Of a DNA stretch of 38,853 nucleotides, positions 17,779-28,620 are shown piece after piece. Position 1 is the stretch's first letter. Every line of letters starts with the position of its first letter. Origin of the DNA: Clostridiales bacterium (GTDB lineage: Bacteria > Bacillota > Clostridia > Peptostreptococcales > Anaerovoracaceae). The stretch spans positions 1-38,853 of the forward strand of contig WRJK01000017.1 of assembly GCA_009782285.1 (NCBI GenBank). Reading direction: 5' to 3'. Under the pieces are notes generated by a model that was not told the DNA's origin, ran no database searches, and saw only the letters and a program-made list of their open reading frames with translations. Made by a program: the position numbers and the translations under genes.

Positions 17779-18228
17779 ATGTTGATGCCAAAACGCGTTA
17801 AGCGCAGAAGAGTTCACAGAGGCAGGATGAAAGGCGTTTCGACCAAAGGAAACAAAGTTACCTACGGCGCATATGGCCTTGTGGCTCAGGAATGCGGATG
17901 GATCACCTCCAACCAGATCGAATCTGCCAGGATTGCGATGACAAGGTCTATAAAGAGAGGCGGCAAGGTATACATCAAAATATTCCCCCACAAGTCGGTC
18001 ACGAAAAAACCCGCCGAAGTGCGCATGGGTTCCGGCAAAGGGGCGCCTGAATACTGGGTGGCAGTCATTAAACCGGGAAGGGTAATGTTTGAAATAGACG
18101 GAGTTTCAGAAGACAAGGCTAAGGAAGCTATGAGGCTTGCGTCCCATAAACTGCCTGTAAAGTGCAAATTTGTCATCAAAGGCGAAGAAAATGGCGAAGA
18201 AAAGAAAGATTTGGGTGGTGAAGCATAA
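17779..18228 (+). CDS. rplP: 50S ribosomal protein L16
   Basis: 149 residues, slightly longer than usual because of an acidic tail (E-E-N-G-E-E-K-K). L16 contacts A-site tRNA and helps late 50S assembly. Seen: [11 protein letters not shown] start, T-Y-G-A-Y-G-L-V-A, and [18 protein letters not shown] lies upstream. The last base of its stop is the first base of the rpmC ATG. Confidence 0.98.
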   Translation: MLMPKRVKRRRVHRGRMKGVSTKGNKVTYGAYGLVAQECGWITSNQIESARIAMTRSIKRGGKVYIKIFPHKSVTKKPAEVRMGSGKGAPEYWVAVIKPGRVMFEIDGVSEDKAKEAMRLASHKLPVKCKFVIKGEENGEEKKDLGGEA

Positions 18229-18431
18229 TGGAATTAATAAAAATGAGGGAATTGACAGAAGCTGAGCTGAATGCCGAACTCAAGAAAAAGAAAAACGAGC
18301 TGTTCAACCTGAGGTTTCAGCACGTGACGGGGCAGCTTGAAAACCCAATAAAAATGAGAGATGTTAAAAGGGAAATCGCAAGAGTGAAAACCATAATACG
18401 CGAGAACGAGCTTAAGAGCGTTCAAGGCTAA
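18228..18431 (+). CDS. rpmC: 50S ribosomal protein L29
   Basis: 67 residues forming the expected two-helix hairpin: M-R-E-L-T-E-A-E-L, then E-L-F-N-L-R-F-Q and a second helix with [16 protein letters not shown]29 sits next to L23 at the tunnel exit. It is coupled to rplP by a one-base overlap. Confidence 0.97.
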   Translation: MELIKMRELTEAELNAELKKKKNELFNLRFQHVTGQLENPIKMRDVKREIARVKTIIRENELKSVQG

Positions 18432-18448
18432 AGAAAGGAGGATGTAAT

Positions 18449-18709
18449 ATGACAGTTGAAAGAAACAGGAGAAAGACAAAGGTTGGTGTTGTCGTAAGCG
18501 ACAAGATGGACAAGACCATAGTGGTTGCGATTGAAGACTTCGTAAGACATTCCCTTTATGGAAAAGCCGTAAAGAGGACAAAAAAGCTTAAGGCTCACGA
18601 CGAGAACAACGAGTGCAACATTGGCGATAAAGTCAGAATAATGGAGACGAGACCGTTGTCTAAGGACAAGAGGTGGCGGCTCGTCAACGTTGTAGAAAAA
18701 GTAAAGTAA
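18449..18709 (+). CDS. rpsQ: 30S ribosomal protein S17
   Basis: 86 residues, an OB-fold primary 16S rRNA binder. Seen: [16 protein letters not shown] near the start, then [13 protein letters not shown] and [19 protein letters not shown] precedes the ATG. It closes the S10 part of the cluster; rplN follows after 15 nt without a promoter. Confidence 0.97.
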   Translation: MTVERNRRKTKVGVVVSDKMDKTIVVAIEDFVRHSLYGKAVKRTKKLKAHDENNECNIGDKVRIMETRPLSKDKRWRLVNVVEKVK

Positions 18710-18724
18710 AGGAGGCGCCGGATT

Positions 18725-19093
18725 ATGATTCAGACAGAAAGCAGGGTGAGGGTCGCCGACAATTCGGGTGCGAAGGAGCTCTTGTGCATCCGCATTCTTG
18801 GCGGCACGAGCCGCAAGTACGCAAACATCGGCGATATAATAGTTTGCGCCGTGAAAGAAGCGACTCCAGGCGGAGTAATTAAAAAGGGCGAAGTTGTGAG
18901 GGCCGTCATCGTCAGGACGAAACACGGCGCAAGGAGGTCCGACGGCAGCTACGTGAAGTTCGATCAGAACGCGGCGGTCATTATCAAGGAAGACAAGAAT
19001 CCTGTTGGGACGCGCATTTTCGGGCCTGTGGCCAGAGAGCTGAGAGAGAAGAGCTTTATGAAGATAGTGTCGCTGGCACCGGAAGTGCTGTAG
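18725..19093 (+). CDS. rplN: 50S ribosomal protein L14
   Basis: 122 residues, the exact usual length. L14 forms an intersubunit bridge and is the docking point of RsfS. Seen: [17 protein letters not shown] start, [14 protein letters not shown] and [10 protein letters not shown] near the end. First gene of the spc segment, with no separate promoter visible. Confidence 0.98.
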   Translation: MIQTESRVRVADNSGAKELLCIRILGGTSRKYANIGDIIVCAVKEATPGGVIKKGEVVRAVIVRTKHGARRSDGSYVKFDQNAAVIIKEDKNPVGTRIFGPVARELREKSFMKIVSLAPEVL

Positions 19094-19106
19094 GAGGTGT
19101 TGCAGG

Positions 19107-19412
19107 GTGAAAATAAAGAAGAACGACATAGTCATGGTGATAACAGGCAAAGACAAAGGCAAGAAGGGAAAAGTCCTGAAAGCCATTCCAAAAGAGAACA
19201 GGGTAATAGTGGAAGGCATAAACATGCAGACCAAGCACCAGAAGCAGACGCGGAAGGTGAAAGCGGAAATCAAGCACCAAGAAGGGCCGATAAACGCATC
19301 GAACGTAATGTACTTCGACAAGAAAACAAATGCGCCGACGAGGATCGGGTACACAATCGACCATGGCCATAAAGTCAGGGTGGCAAAGAAAACCGGCGCA
19401 ATAATCGATTAA
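19107..19412 (+). CDS. rplX: 50S ribosomal protein L24
   Basis: 101 residues with a KOW motif near the N-terminus ([15 protein letters not shown]). L24 initiates 50S assembly. The start is a GTG at 19107 reading K-I-K-K-N-D, with GGAGG about ten bases upstream. Gaps to the neighbours are 13 and 17 nt. Confidence 0.97.
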   Translation: MKIKKNDIVMVITGKDKGKKGKVLKAIPKENRVIVEGINMQTKHQKQTRKVKAEIKHQEGPINASNVMYFDKKTNAPTRIGYTIDHGHKVRVAKKTGAIID

Positions 19413-19429
19413 GAAAGGAGGAGACGGTT

Positions 19430-19972
19430 TTGGCGGCAAGATTAAGAGGAATATACAACGACGAGGCATTTAAGGCGTTGATTGACAAATTCCAGTACAA
19501 AAATGTAATGGAAGTGCCGAAGCTTGAAAAAATCACCATCAACATGGGGCTGGGCGAAGCCAAGGACAACCCCAAAATGATGGAAACGGCGGTGTCGGAA
19601 ATAGCGCTCATAACCGGGCAGAGACCGGTCGTAACCAAAGCCAGGAAGTCGATAGCGAACTTCAAGGTCAGGCAGGGCATGCCTGTTGGGGCCAAGGTCA
19701 CGCTTAGGGGCGACAACATGTACGAGTTCGCAGACAAGTTTTTCAACATCGCTCTTCCGAGGGTGAGGGACTTTAAAGGCGTCAGCAAGAATTCATTTGA
19801 CGGAAGGGGCAACTACTCAATGGGGATCAAAGAGCAGTTGATATTCCCTGAAATCAATTATGATAAAGTCGATAAAATCAAAGGCATGAACATCGTGTTC
19901 ACAACTACGGCAAAGACAGACGAGGAAGCGGCCGCGCTTCTGTCGCTGCTGGGCATGCCGTTTGAGAAGTAG
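19430..19972 (+). CDS. rplE: 50S ribosomal protein L5
   Basis: 180 residues, the standard length. L5 binds 5S rRNA in the central protuberance. Seen: [16 protein letters not shown], then [14 protein letters not shown] and [12 protein letters not shown]. The start is an unusual TTG at 19430, fixed by AAGGAGGAG seven to ten bases upstream and by the expected N-terminal helix A-R-L-R-G-I-Y-N. Confidence 0.97.
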   Translation: MAARLRGIYNDEAFKALIDKFQYKNVMEVPKLEKITINMGLGEAKDNPKMMETAVSEIALITGQRPVVTKARKSIANFKVRQGMPVGAKVTLRGDNMYEFADKFFNIALPRVRDFKGVSKNSFDGRGNYSMGIKEQLIFPEINYDKVDKIKGMNIVFTTTAKTDEEAAALLSLLGMPFEK

Positions 19973-19981
19973 GAGGGGATT

Positions 19982-20167
19982 ATGGCAAAAACATCTCTCA
20001 AAGTAAAGCAGCAGAGAAAACCAAAGTTTTCTTCGCGCGCATATACAAGGTGCAGGATCTGCGGAAGGCCGCATTCAGTTTTGAAAAAATACGGAATATG
20101 CCGCGTTTGTTTCAGGGAGCTTGCTTACAAAGGGGAAATACCAGGCGTAAAAAAAGCAAGCTGGTAA
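19982..20167 (+). CDS. rpsN: 30S ribosomal protein S14, zinc-binding type Z
   Basis: 61 residues, the short zinc form typical of Gram-positive bacteria. The ribbon cysteines are C24, C27, C40 and C43 in C-R-I-C-G-R-P-H and C-R-V-C-F-R. S14 is needed for 30S head assembly. Type Z in the main operon suggests that any zinc-free paralogue would lie elsewhere. GGAGG precedes the ATG. Confidence 0.98.
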   Translation: MAKTSLKVKQQRKPKFSSRAYTRCRICGRPHSVLKKYGICRVCFRELAYKGEIPGVKKASW

Positions 20168-20196
20168 AAAATATCACACGAAAGGAGACAACTGTA

Positions 20197-20595
20197 ATGA
20201 CAATGACAGATCCTATAGCAGACATGCTAACAAGAATCAGAAATGCCAATACTGTAGGGCACCCGACAGTTGACATCCCGGCTTCAAAAATGAAAAAATC
20301 AATCGCGGGAATATTAGCTGACGAAGGGTATATTCTGGGATATGATGTTATTGGCGACAACAAGCAGGGGGTTATCAGGGTCCACATGAAATACGGAACC
20401 GACAAAGAGAGAGTCATTAGCGGCATAAAAAAAATATCCAAGCCCGGGCTGAAAGTCTACGCAAAGGCGACCGACGTACCAAAAGTGCTGGGAGGCCTTG
20501 GAATAGCAATTATATCAACATCCAGCGGCATCATAAGCGACAAGGAAGCGAGGAAGCTGGGCGTTGGTGGTGAAGTAATATGTTATGTTTGGTAG
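20197..20595 (+). CDS. rpsH: 30S ribosomal protein S8
   Basis: 132 residues from the ATG at 20197 ([11 protein letters not shown]), preceded by AAAGGAG; an in-frame ATG at 20203 is an alternative. The longer open frame reaching back into rpsN is not translated, because it lacks a ribosome binding site and the S8 family begins here. S8 binds helix 21 of 16S rRNA and in several bacteria represses the spc segment. Seen: R-I-R-N-A-N near the start and [14 protein letters not shown] near the end. Confidence 0.97.
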   Translation: MTMTDPIADMLTRIRNANTVGHPTVDIPASKMKKSIAGILADEGYILGYDVIGDNKQGVIRVHMKYGTDKERVISGIKKISKPGLKVYAKATDVPKVLGGLGIAIISTSSGIISDKEARKLGVGGEVICYVW

Positions 20596-20607
20596 GAGGG
20601 AACTAAG

Positions 20608-21150
20608 ATGTCGAGAATAGGTAAGATGCCTGTCAACCTTCCTGCCGGCGTGGAAGTCAGCGTTGACGGTAGCAATTTGGTCACAGTCAAAGGGCCGAAG
20701 GGGGAGCTGCAGGAACAAGTCAGCAAATTAGTTAAAGTGGAAATAAACGAAAGCGTGCTTTCAGTTACAAGGAGTGCCGACGACAAAAACTCGAGATCGC
20801 AGCACGGCCTTGCACGGGCTCTGATAAACAACATGGTGGTGGGAGTCACCAGCGGCTACGAGAAAAAGCTGCAGCTTGTCGGAGTTGGCTACAAAGCAGA
20901 AAAGAAAGGGACAGCCCTCCATATGAACCTCGGGTATTCCCATCCAATTCAGCTTGAAGATCCGGACGGCATTACCACCGAGGTGACTACGCCGACAGAA
21001 ATAATCGTCAGGGGCATCAACAAAGCAGCCGTCGGAAACTACGCAGCCGACCTCCGGGCATGGAGGAAACCTGAACCTTACAAAGGCAAAGGTGTGCGTT
21101 ACGCGAACGAAGTGGTACGCAGAAAAGAAGGCAAGACAGGCAAGAAATAG
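20608..21150 (+). CDS. rplF: 50S ribosomal protein L6
   Basis: 180 residues with the two tandem L6 folds. Seen: [11 protein letters not shown] start, [16 protein letters not shown] in the second fold, and the C-terminal [13 protein letters not shown] signature. L6 lies near the sarcin-ricin loop. GGAGG precedes the ATG by about eight bases. Confidence 0.98.
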   Translation: MSRIGKMPVNLPAGVEVSVDGSNLVTVKGPKGELQEQVSKLVKVEINESVLSVTRSADDKNSRSQHGLARALINNMVVGVTSGYEKKLQLVGVGYKAEKKGTALHMNLGYSHPIQLEDPDGITTEVTTPTEIIVRGINKAAVGNYAADLRAWRKPEPYKGKGVRYANEVVRRKEGKTGKK

Positions 21151-21167
21151 AAAGGAGTGAAATAGGT

Positions 21168-21533
21168 ATGGCAAAAGACAGCAGAAACGACAAACGCCTG
21201 AAGAGGCATGAAAGAGTCAGGAAAAACCTTCATGGAACTCCTGAAAAGCCGAGGATGTGCGTCTTCAGAAGCCTGAAGAACATCTCTGTCCAAATTATCG
21301 ACGACACGCAGGGGAACACGCTGGCAGCTGCTTCAAGCCTTGACAAAGAAGTCAAAGCGAAGATGCCCTACGGCGGAAACAAAGAAGCTGCAAAAGCAGT
21401 GGGTGAAGCAATCGCAAAAAAAGCTCTTGCAAAGGGTATAGAAAACGTAGCTTTTGACAGAGGCGGGTTTTTGTACCACGGGAGAGTAAAAGAGCTGGCT
21501 GACGGCGCCCGCGCAGCCGGCCTTAAATTCTAA
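21168..21533 (+). CDS. rplR: 50S ribosomal protein L18
   Basis: 121 residues. L18 carries 5S rRNA into the 50S subunit together with L5. Seen: [13 protein letters not shown], then [17 protein letters not shown], and [12 protein letters not shown]. An AAGGAG site precedes the ATG, and rpsE follows after 15 nt. Confidence 0.98.
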   Translation: MAKDSRNDKRLKRHERVRKNLHGTPEKPRMCVFRSLKNISVQIIDDTQGNTLAAASSLDKEVKAKMPYGGNKEAAKAVGEAIAKKALAKGIENVAFDRGGFLYHGRVKELADGARAAGLKF

Positions 21534-21548
21534 CAGGAGGAAAATGGA

Positions 21549-22055
21549 ATGCGACAAAATATGATTGATGCATCCAAGCTGGATCTTAAAGAAACCATCG
21601 TAAGCATCAGGCGCGTGGCGAAAACCGTCAAAGGCGGGAGGAACATGCGCTTCAGCGTGACCGTGGTGATAGGGAACGGCGAGGGTTACGTAGGCGTGGG
21701 GCTGGGCAAGGCTCAAGAAATTCCCGAAGCCGTGAGGAAAGCAACAGAGGATGCAAAGAAAAATTTAATATTGGTCCCTATGGTCGGGACGACGATCCCA
21801 CACAGGATACTCGGCATTTTCGGCGCAGGGCAGGTTTTGATCATGCCAGCCGGACAGGGAACCGGCGTCATCGCCGGGTCTTCGGTGCGCGTGGTGCTTG
21901 AATCTGCGGGGATTAAAGACGTGAGGGCAAAATCGATAGGGTCGAACAACAACGGCAACATGGCATACGCGGCTCTTGAAGGCCTTAGAAACCTCAAGAC
22001 TGTTGAACAGATCAGCAGGCTCAGGGGCAAGACTAGAGAAGAAATTTTAGGATAG
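21549..22055 (+). CDS. rpsE: 30S ribosomal protein S5
   Basis: 168 residues, the usual length. S5 forms part of the mRNA entry tunnel and influences decoding accuracy. Seen: [14 protein letters not shown], the V-G-V-G-L-G-K-A loop, V-G-T-T-I-P-H and [21 protein letters not shown] lies upstream of the ATG at 21549. An in-frame ATG four codons later (21561) is less well placed. Confidence 0.97.
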   Translation: MRQNMIDASKLDLKETIVSIRRVAKTVKGGRNMRFSVTVVIGNGEGYVGVGLGKAQEIPEAVRKATEDAKKNLILVPMVGTTIPHRILGIFGAGQVLIMPAGQGTGVIAGSSVRVVLESAGIKDVRAKSIGSNNNGNMAYAALEGLRNLKTVEQISRLRGKTREEILG

Positions 22056-22068
22056 GAGGAAAGCGCAA

Positions 22069-22251
22069 ATGGCAAAAATGGTTAAAATAACCCTGACAAA
22101 AAGCGTGATTGGTGCTTCCGAAAAACAGAGAAGAATTGTAACAGCGCTGGGGCTGAAAAAGATGCATCATTCAGTTGAGCTTCCGGACACACCGCAAACC
22201 AGAGGTGCAGCGTCAAAAGTATCACATTTAGTAACGGTAGAAGAACTGTAG
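22069..22251 (+). CDS. rpmD: 50S ribosomal protein L30
   Basis: 60 residues, the short bacterial form. Seen: [21 protein letters not shown] and V-S-H-L-V-T-V-E-E at the end. GGAGG precedes the ATG, and the gap to rplO is 19 nt. Confidence 0.96.
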   Translation: MAKMVKITLTKSVIGASEKQRRIVTALGLKKMHHSVELPDTPQTRGAASKVSHLVTVEEL

Positions 22252-22270
22252 GAATGGAGGTGTGAAAGGT

Positions 22271-22711
22271 ATGAAGTTGCATGAATTAAGAGCGCCGGCG
22301 GGTTCGAAGAAGAACCGCAAGCGAAGAGGTCGGGGCACTGCCACCGGCCAAGGCAAAACCGGCGGCAGAGGCATGAACGGCCAGAATTCAAGGAGCGGCG
22401 GCGGAACCAGGCTCGGTTTTGAAGGCGGCCAGATGCCTCTTTACAGAAGAATCCCAAAGAGGGGGTTCACAAACATATGGAAAAAAGAATACAATATATT
22501 GAACGTCAGCGATCTGAACAGGTTTGAAGAGGGCAGCGTTGTTACGCCCGAATTCTTGAAGGAAGCAAGAATCGTTAAGAATCTCAGGGACGGCGTGAAA
22601 ATCCTCGGCGAGGGGACAATCGAGAAAAAAGTGACCGTCAAGGCGCACAAGTTCAGTAAAACGGCGATAGAGAAAATAGAGTCTGCCGGCGGAAAGGCAG
22701 AGGTGATTTAG
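22271..22711 (+). CDS. rplO: 50S ribosomal protein L15
   Basis: 146 residues from the ATG at 22271 (M-K-L-H-E-L-R-A-P). GGAGG at 22256-22260 is ten bases upstream; the in-frame GTG at 22262 is too close to it. Seen: the Gly/Arg-rich N-terminal tail [17 protein letters not shown] and [10 protein letters not shown]15 organises late 50S assembly. Only one base separates its stop from secY. Confidence 0.97.
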   Translation: MKLHELRAPAGSKKNRKRRGRGTATGQGKTGGRGMNGQNSRSGGGTRLGFEGGQMPLYRRIPKRGFTNIWKKEYNILNVSDLNRFEEGSVVTPEFLKEARIVKNLRDGVKILGEGTIEKKVTVKAHKFSKTAIEKIESAGGKAEVI

Positions 22712-22712
22712 T

Positions 22713-23993
22713 ATGGGTATGTTGAGGACAATCGGCCAAGCATGGAAAATCGGGGACATCCGCAAGAAGATTATATTTACGCTTGTAATGCTGACCATTT
22801 TCAGGATCGGCGCCTGCATCCCGGTGCCGGGCATCGACAGGGCTGTCCTTCAGGGTTTTTTCGAAGGCGGTGCCGCGCTGTTCGACCTGTTTGACATATT
22901 TTCAGGAGGGGCGTTCAGCAACTTTACGATTTTCGCGCTCAGCATAACGCCCTACATTACAGCGTCGATTATTCTGCAATTGCTCACCATCGCTATTCCG
23001 GCACTGGAAAGGCTGGCCAAGGAAGGGACGGAAGGCAAGAAGAAGATAGCGCAGTACACCCGTTACCTTACAGTTATCCTAGCGTTTATTCAGGCTATCG
23101 GCATGTCGGTGGGGCTGTTCAGGAACGCGCTTATGTATGACGACTTTTTCTCGGTTTCGGTAATCGTCATTACCCTTTCAGCCGGCACGGCGTTCCTTAT
23201 GTGGCTCGGCGAGCAGATCAACGAAAACGGAATAGGCAACGGCATTTCGCTGATAATTTTCAGCGGCATCGTAGCGAGGATACCGGGCGGCATAAACAAT
23301 GGGCTTTTAAAATTCGCTGAGGGCACTGTAACCATCATCACGCTGATAGTGTTCGTGCTCTTTGCAGTCTTTGTAATAGTCGGGATCATCGTGATCCAGC
23401 AGGGGCAGAGGAGGATACCTGTCCAATACGCAAAGAGGGTAGTCGGAAGGAAAATGTACGGGGGGCAGTCGACGCACATCCCGCTCAAGGTCAACCAGGC
23501 GGGCGTCATCCCTGTGATATTTTCGCTGTCGATGCTGCAGTTCCCGCTGACGATGACTTACTTTTTCCCCAATACGGGGTTTTCGAGCTTCATGTCCACG
23601 TGGTTTTCCCCATCAGGGATATACGGGGCGTGGATATACGCGTCGTTTAATGCGCTGCTTATTATATTTTTCACGTATTTCTATACGTCTGTGACATTCA
23701 ACCCCATGGAGGTCGCTGGAAACATGAAAGCGAACGGGGGCTTCATCCCTGGCATCAGGCCAGGCAAGCCAACTGTTGAGTATTTAAGCAAGGTCATGAC
23801 GAGGATTACTTTCGTCGGCGCGATATTTCTTGCGATTGTCGCGGTGATGCCAACGATAATCGATGCCGTTACGGGCCTTGGAATCAGGTTTGGAGGCACG
23901 TCGCTGCTCATTGCCGTCGGCGTTGCCCTTGATACGATGAAACAACTGGAAAACCAAATGGTTATGAGGAATTACGAAGGGTTCTTGAAGTAA
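22713..23993 (+). CDS. secY: Protein translocase subunit SecY
   Basis: 426 residues with the expected ten membrane helices. It is the pore of the Sec translocon. Seen: R-I-G-A-C-I-P-V-P-G-I near helix 1, the plug region with F-S-G-G-A-F-S-N-F-T-I-F, G-N-G-I-S-L-I-I-F-S-G-I, the cytoplasmic loop with I-P-L-K-V-N-Q-A-G-V-I-P, and a C-terminal loop with N-P-M-E-V-A. Start one base after the rplO stop, so translation is probably coupled. The Cna-B protein and the lipoprotein in this window would need this pore. Confidence 0.98.
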   Translation: MGMLRTIGQAWKIGDIRKKIIFTLVMLTIFRIGACIPVPGIDRAVLQGFFEGGAALFDLFDIFSGGAFSNFTIFALSITPYITASIILQLLTIAIPALERLAKEGTEGKKKIAQYTRYLTVILAFIQAIGMSVGLFRNALMYDDFFSVSVIVITLSAGTAFLMWLGEQINENGIGNGISLIIFSGIVARIPGGINNGLLKFAEGTVTIITLIVFVLFAVFVIVGIIVIQQGQRRIPVQYAKRVVGRKMYGGQSTHIPLKVNQAGVIPVIFSLSMLQFPLTMTYFFPNTGFSSFMSTWFSPSGIYGAWIYASFNALLIIFFTYFYTSVTFNPMEVAGNMKANGGFIPGIRPGKPTVEYLSKVMTRITFVGAIFLAIVAVMPTIIDAVTGLGIRFGGTSLLIAVGVALDTMKQLENQMVMRNYEGFLK

Positions 23994-24002
23994 AGGTTTT
24001 AA

Positions 24003-24662
<660 letters not shown>

Positions 24663-24663
24663 G

Positions 24664-25410
24664 ATGATCATCATTAAATCGGATCAGGAGATTGACATTA
24701 TGCGTGAATCCGGCAAAGTTGCGGGACACATCTTGAAGGAGCTGCGTGACATGATCAAGCCGGGGATTTCAACAATGGACATCAACGATTTCGTGGAAGG
24801 CACAATTCGCAGGAACGGCATGGTTCCAACCTTCAAAGGCTATAACGGTTTTCCAGCCGCTGCCTGCGTGTCGGTAAACGACGAGGTCATCCACGGCATT
24901 CCGAACAAGCGGCGGCGCTTGATGGAAGGCGATATTGTCAGCGTGGACATCGGCGTCACCCACCGAGGGTACGTTAGCGACGCGGCTAGGACCTATGCAG
25001 TGGGAAGGATCGACGAGGAAGCCCTGCGGCTGATTAACGTCACTGAAGAGAGCTTTTTCGAGGGGATAAAATATTGCAATGCAGGCTGCAGGCTTTCCGA
25101 TATTTCAAGCGCAATCCAAAAGCATGTTGAAAGGGCCGGATTCTCAACAGTACGGGATTTTGTCGGCCATGGTGTTGGAAGGTCAATGCATGAAGAGCCC
25201 CAAATACCGAACTACGGAAAGCCTGGAAGGGGTCCGAGAATCGCCAAAGGAATGGTATTCGCGATTGAACCTATGATAAATCAAGGGAGCTTCGAGGTAG
25301 ATGTGAAACTTGACAACTGGACTGCTGTGACGGCAGACGGAAAATTATCAGCACATTATGAAAACACTGTTGTTGTCACTGATGGTGAGCCGGAGCTGCT
25401 TACCTTGTAA
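24664..25410 (+). CDS. map: Type I methionine aminopeptidase
   Basis: 248 residues. Removes the initiator Met from new proteins, using two metal ions. Seen: the metal ligands in S-V-D-I-G-V and V-S-D-A-A-R-T, the His in [12 protein letters not shown], and the Glu residues in F-A-I-E-P-M and H-Y-E-N-T-V. No N-terminal SEC-C zinc extension. Starts one base after the adk stop without a clear separate ribosome binding site, so it is probably translationally coupled. Confidence 0.98.
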   Translation: MIIIKSDQEIDIMRESGKVAGHILKELRDMIKPGISTMDINDFVEGTIRRNGMVPTFKGYNGFPAAACVSVNDEVIHGIPNKRRRLMEGDIVSVDIGVTHRGYVSDAARTYAVGRIDEEALRLINVTEESFFEGIKYCNAGCRLSDISSAIQKHVERAGFSTVRDFVGHGVGRSMHEEPQIPNYGKPGRGPRIAKGMVFAIEPMINQGSFEVDVKLDNWTAVTADGKLSAHYENTVVVTDGEPELLTL

Positions 25411-25426
25411 AAGGAGAGTGTATGAC

Positions 25427-25645
25427 ATGGCGAAGAAAGACAGCATTGAGGTACTCGGCACTGTAGTTGACGCCCAGCCGAACGCGATGTTTATTGTAAA
25501 ACTTGAAAACGGATACGAAGTGCTCGCGCACATTTCAGGAAAGATAAGAATGAACTTTATTCGCATCCTTCCAGGGGACAGGGTCAAAGTTGAGCTTTCC
25601 CCTTACGATTTGACGCGGGGCAGGATTACATGGAGAGATAAATAA
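25427..25645 (+). CDS. infA: Translation initiation factor IF-1
   Basis: 72 residues, an OB-fold protein that blocks the A site during initiation. The ATG at 25427 gives the family start [10 protein letters not shown]; the longer open frame that begins inside map is not used. Seen: [16 protein letters not shown] and R-G-R-I-T-W at the end. AAGGAG lies upstream. Confidence 0.98.
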   Translation: MAKKDSIEVLGTVVDAQPNAMFIVKLENGYEVLAHISGKIRMNFIRILPGDRVKVELSPYDLTRGRITWRDK

Positions 25646-25659
25646 AAGGAGGGGCAGAA

Positions 25660-25773
25660 ATGAAAGTTAGAGCTGCTGTTAAGCCGATTTGCGAAAAATG
25701 CAAAATCATCAAGCGAAATGGGAAGATCATGATCATTTGTGAGAACCCAAAGCATAAGCAAAAACAAGGTTGA
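25660..25773 (+). CDS. rpmJ: 50S ribosomal protein L36, zinc-binding form
   Basis: 37 residues. It reads [14 protein letters not shown] from the ATG at 25660 and ends K-H-K-Q-K-Q-G. The zinc ligands are C11, C14, C27 and H32. AAGGAGG is about ten bases upstream. Located between infA and rpsM, its standard place. Confidence 0.98.
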   Translation: MKVRAAVKPICEKCKIIKRNGKIMIICENPKHKQKQG

Positions 25774-25792
25774 TAGAAAAGGAGGAAAGAGT

Positions 25793-26164
25793 ATGGCTCG
25801 TATAGCCGGTGTTGATTTACCAAGAGACAAAAGAATCGAAATTGGCCTCACCTATATTTTTGGGATAGGCAGGCCGACGGCCACTGCTATTTTGGAAAAA
25901 GCCGGAGTCAATCCCGACACCAGGGTCAAAGACCTGTCGGAGGAGGAAGCCGGCGCAATCAGGAGAATAATAGACCAAGACTACGTCGTGGAAGGCGATT
26001 TAAGGAGAGAAGTTTCCCTCAACATCAAAAGGCTGATGGAAATAGGCTGCTACAGGGGCATAAGGCACAGGAGGGGGCTCCCTGTCAGAGGGCAGAACAC
26101 AAAGACAAACGCCAGGACGCGCAAGGGCCCGAAGAAGACTGTAGGAAGAAAGAAGAAGAAGTAA
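25793..26164 (+). CDS. rpsM: 30S ribosomal protein S13
   Basis: 123 residues from the ATG at 25793 ([10 protein letters not shown]), after AAGGAGG. S13 forms intersubunit bridges in the head and contacts P-site tRNA with its basic tail. Seen: [25 protein letters not shown] and a Lys-rich C-terminus. First gene of the alpha segment after rpmJ. Confidence 0.98.
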   Translation: MARIAGVDLPRDKRIEIGLTYIFGIGRPTATAILEKAGVNPDTRVKDLSEEEAGAIRRIIDQDYVVEGDLRREVSLNIKRLMEIGCYRGIRHRRGLPVRGQNTKTNARTRKGPKKTVGRKKKK

Positions 26165-26177
26165 GGAGGTAGGAAAG

Positions 26178-26576
26178 ATGGCTAAAACTGTAAAAAAGAC
26201 AGTGAGGAAAAAAAGAAGAGAGCGCAAGAACATTGAAAAAGGCCAAGCACACATTCAATCTACCTTTAACAATACGCTCGTAACTCTTACAGACCTTTCA
26301 GGGAACGCCCTGTCATGGTCAAGCGCAGGGGCGCTTGGATTTAAAGGTTCAAGGAAATCGACTCCTTTCGCGGCGCAGATGGCGGCGGAGGAAGCTTCAA
26401 AAGCGGCTATGGAACACGGCCTCAAGACCGTTGAAGTTTATGTTAAAGGGCCAGGGTCAGGAAGGGAAGCTGCAATCAGGGCGCTGCAGACTGCAGGGCT
26501 TGACATCAGCATGATCAAGGACATCACGCCCATCCCGCACAACGGGTGCAGGCCACCAAAGAGAAGAAGAGTGTGA
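26178..26576 (+). CDS. rpsK: 30S ribosomal protein S11
   Basis: 132 residues. S11 lies in the platform near the Shine-Dalgarno helix. Seen: [29 protein letters not shown] and the C-terminal [12 protein letters not shown]. The N-terminus is a little longer and more Lys-rich than in Escherichia coli. AAGGAGG precedes the ATG. Confidence 0.98.
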   Translation: MAKTVKKTVRKKRRERKNIEKGQAHIQSTFNNTLVTLTDLSGNALSWSSAGALGFKGSRKSTPFAAQMAAEEASKAAMEHGLKTVEVYVKGPGSGREAAIRALQTAGLDISMIKDITPIPHNGCRPPKRRRV

Positions 26577-26596
26577 GAAAGGAGAGGTAGTTTAAC

Positions 26597-27217
26597 ATGG
26601 CAAGATACAGGGATGCTTCCTGCAGGTTGTGCAGGAGGGAAGGCCAGAAGCTGTTCTTAAAAGGCGAGAGGTGCTACAGCGTTAAATGCGCGATGGAAAA
26701 GAGAAATTACGCTCCGGGGCAACACGGCCAAGGCAGGAAAAAGATATCGGAATACGGCGTTCAGCTCAGAGAGAAACAGAAGGCAAAGAGGTTTTACGGG
26801 CTTCTGGAAACGCAGTTTAGGAATCTGTTTGAAAAAGCCGCCAAGAAAAAAGGCATCACAGGTGAAAACCTTCTGGTGATGCTTGAGACAAGGCTCGACA
26901 ACGTCGTGTTCAGGCTGGGTTTTGCATCGTCGAGGAAAGAGGCTAGGCAGCTTGTGACCCACGGCCATTTTACGGTAAACGGGAAAAAACTCGACATACC
27001 GTCGGCTATGCTGAAAGCTGGCGATGTTGTCCGGGTTAAGGAGAAGAGCACTAATTCTCCAAAGTTCAAGGAAATTAAAGACATGTCTATCAGTGTGCCG
27101 AACTGGGTCAGCGTAGATGTTGAGAATCTTGAGGGTAAAATAATAGCTATGCCCACTAGGGAAGATATAGACACTCCGATTGCGGAACATTTGATCGTTG
27201 AGCTGTATTCTAAGTAA
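26597..27217 (+). CDS. rpsD: 30S ribosomal protein S4, zinc-binding form
   Basis: 206 residues. S4 is a primary 16S rRNA binder and, in many bacteria, represses its own operon. The N-terminal C9, C12, C26 and C31 form a zinc site that is lost in many other S4 proteins. An S4 RNA-binding domain follows with [28 protein letters not shown] precedes the ATG, and the 39-nt gap to rpoA is one of the longer ones in the operon. Confidence 0.98.
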   Translation: MARYRDASCRLCRREGQKLFLKGERCYSVKCAMEKRNYAPGQHGQGRKKISEYGVQLREKQKAKRFYGLLETQFRNLFEKAAKKKGITGENLLVMLETRLDNVVFRLGFASSRKEARQLVTHGHFTVNGKKLDIPSAMLKAGDVVRVKEKSTNSPKFKEIKDMSISVPNWVSVDVENLEGKIIAMPTREDIDTPIAEHLIVELYSK

Positions 27218-27256
27218 AGCAGCTTCCATTGACCTGATAAATAAGGAGGGTTTTGA

Positions 27257-28204
27257 GTGATAGAAATCGAAAAGCCAACAATTGAGTGCGAATATTTAGA
27301 CGACGACATAAATTACGGTAAATTTATCGTAGAGCCACTCGAAAGCGGCTATGGCACAACGCTTGGGAACAGCCTTAGGAGGATACTGCTGAGCTCGCTT
27401 CCGGGGGCGGCAGTGACGTCTGTGAAAATTGACGGGATACTTCACGAGTTTTCGACGATACCAGGGGTTAAAGAGGACGTTACGGAAATTATCCTGAACC
27501 TAAAACAGCTCGCAGTGAAAATCACGGGTGACAACACGAAGCGGGCGACAATTAACGCTGTTGGGCCAAAGATTGTGACAGCGGCAGACATCAGCGGAGA
27601 TGCTGAGATAGAAATATACAACCAAGACCTGCACATCGCAACCCTTGAAGAAAACGCTGCCCTTGTGATGGAAATTAATTTCGCGAAGGGGAGGGGCTAT
27701 GTTTCTGCCGAGCAGAACAAGACAGAGAACACGCCAATTGCGGTGATCCCCATCGACTCAATTTTCACGCCTGTCCGCAAAGTGAATTTCTTTGTGGAAA
27801 ACACTCGCGTCGGGCAGGTTACCGACTACGACAAGCTTGTTTTGGAAATTTGGACAGACGGATCCATTTCACCGGAAGAAGGGGTGTCCATTGGCGCCAA
27901 AATCATGCAAGAGCACCTGAACCTTTTCATCGAGTTGACGGACAGCACCGATTCAATGGAAATCATGGTTGAAAAAGAAGAGGATCAGAAGGAAAAAGCA
28001 CTGGAAATGACCATAGAAGAACTCGAGCTTTCGGTGCGTTCCTTCAACTGTTTGAAGAGGGCGGCAATTAATACGGTAGAAGAGCTCACGCATCGTTCGG
28101 AGGACGACATGATGAAGGTCAGGAACCTCGGCAAGAAGTCTCTCGAAGAAGTCAAGCACAAACTGGAAGAGCTTGGGCTTGGCCTCAGGCCGAACGATGA
28201 TTGA
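27257..28204 (+). CDS. rpoA: DNA-directed RNA polymerase subunit alpha
   Basis: 315 residues, the Gram-positive length. The N-terminal domain dimerises and nucleates RNA polymerase assembly ([16 protein letters not shown]). The C-terminal domain (about 245-312) binds UP elements and activators, with [12 protein letters not shown]. Start: GTG at 27257 after AAGGAGGG. Its location between rpsD and rplQ is canonical. Confidence 0.98.
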   Translation: MIEIEKPTIECEYLDDDINYGKFIVEPLESGYGTTLGNSLRRILLSSLPGAAVTSVKIDGILHEFSTIPGVKEDVTEIILNLKQLAVKITGDNTKRATINAVGPKIVTAADISGDAEIEIYNQDLHIATLEENAALVMEINFAKGRGYVSAEQNKTENTPIAVIPIDSIFTPVRKVNFFVENTRVGQVTDYDKLVLEIWTDGSISPEEGVSIGAKIMQEHLNLFIELTDSTDSMEIMVEKEEDQKEKALEMTIEELELSVRSFNCLKRAAINTVEELTHRSEDDMMKVRNLGKKSLEEVKHKLEELGLGLRPNDD

Positions 28205-28239
28205 TTGCAGGAAAAAGAGCAAATGAAAGGAGAACAGCC

Positions 28240-28581
28240 ATGCAAGGATACAGAAAACTAGGCAGGCCTACCGCGCACAGGAAAGCTATGCTCAGAAATA
28301 TAGTGACGGACCTTTTCAGGGAGGGGCGCATTACGACGACTGTCTTCCGTGCGAAGGAAGCGAGGCGGGCAGCAGAGAAAATGATTACGCTGGCTAAACG
28401 CGGGGACCTTCATGCAAGGAGGCAGGTACTGGCGTATGTTTACGACGAAACAGTGGTCAAAAAACTGTTTGACGAGATTGCGCCCAAGTATACTGAAAGG
28501 CACGGCGGGTACACCAGGATACTGAAACTGGGGCCTAGGCGGGGCGACGGCGCAGAAGTCGTCTTTTTAGAGCTTGTATAG
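28240..28581 (+). CDS. rplQ: 50S ribosomal protein L17
   Basis: 113 residues from the ATG at 28240 ([14 protein letters not shown]), preceded by AAAGGAG. L17 lies near the tunnel exit. Seen: [20 protein letters not shown] and G-G-Y-T-R-I-L-K at the end. The 39-nt gap to the next gene holds a weak GCTAC/GTAGC hairpin without a T run, so read-through into the lipoprotein and ECF genes is likely. Confidence 0.98.
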   Translation: MQGYRKLGRPTAHRKAMLRNIVTDLFREGRITTTVFRAKEARRAAEKMITLAKRGDLHARRQVLAYVYDETVVKKLFDEIAPKYTERHGGYTRILKLGPRRGDGAEVVFLELV

Positions 28582-28620
28582 CTACAACCAAGCGGGGCGT
28601 AGCGTTAGGAGGCGGTGGCA

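Noticed and set aside
20050-20196. N-terminal extension of S8 overlapping rpsN
   Set aside because: S8 starts at 20197 after AAAGGAG; the upstream part is the rpsN sequence read in another frame.
28582-28620. L17 downstream RNA element or terminator after rplQ
   Set aside because: The gap is only 39 nt, with a five-base stem and no T run, too small for the known element.
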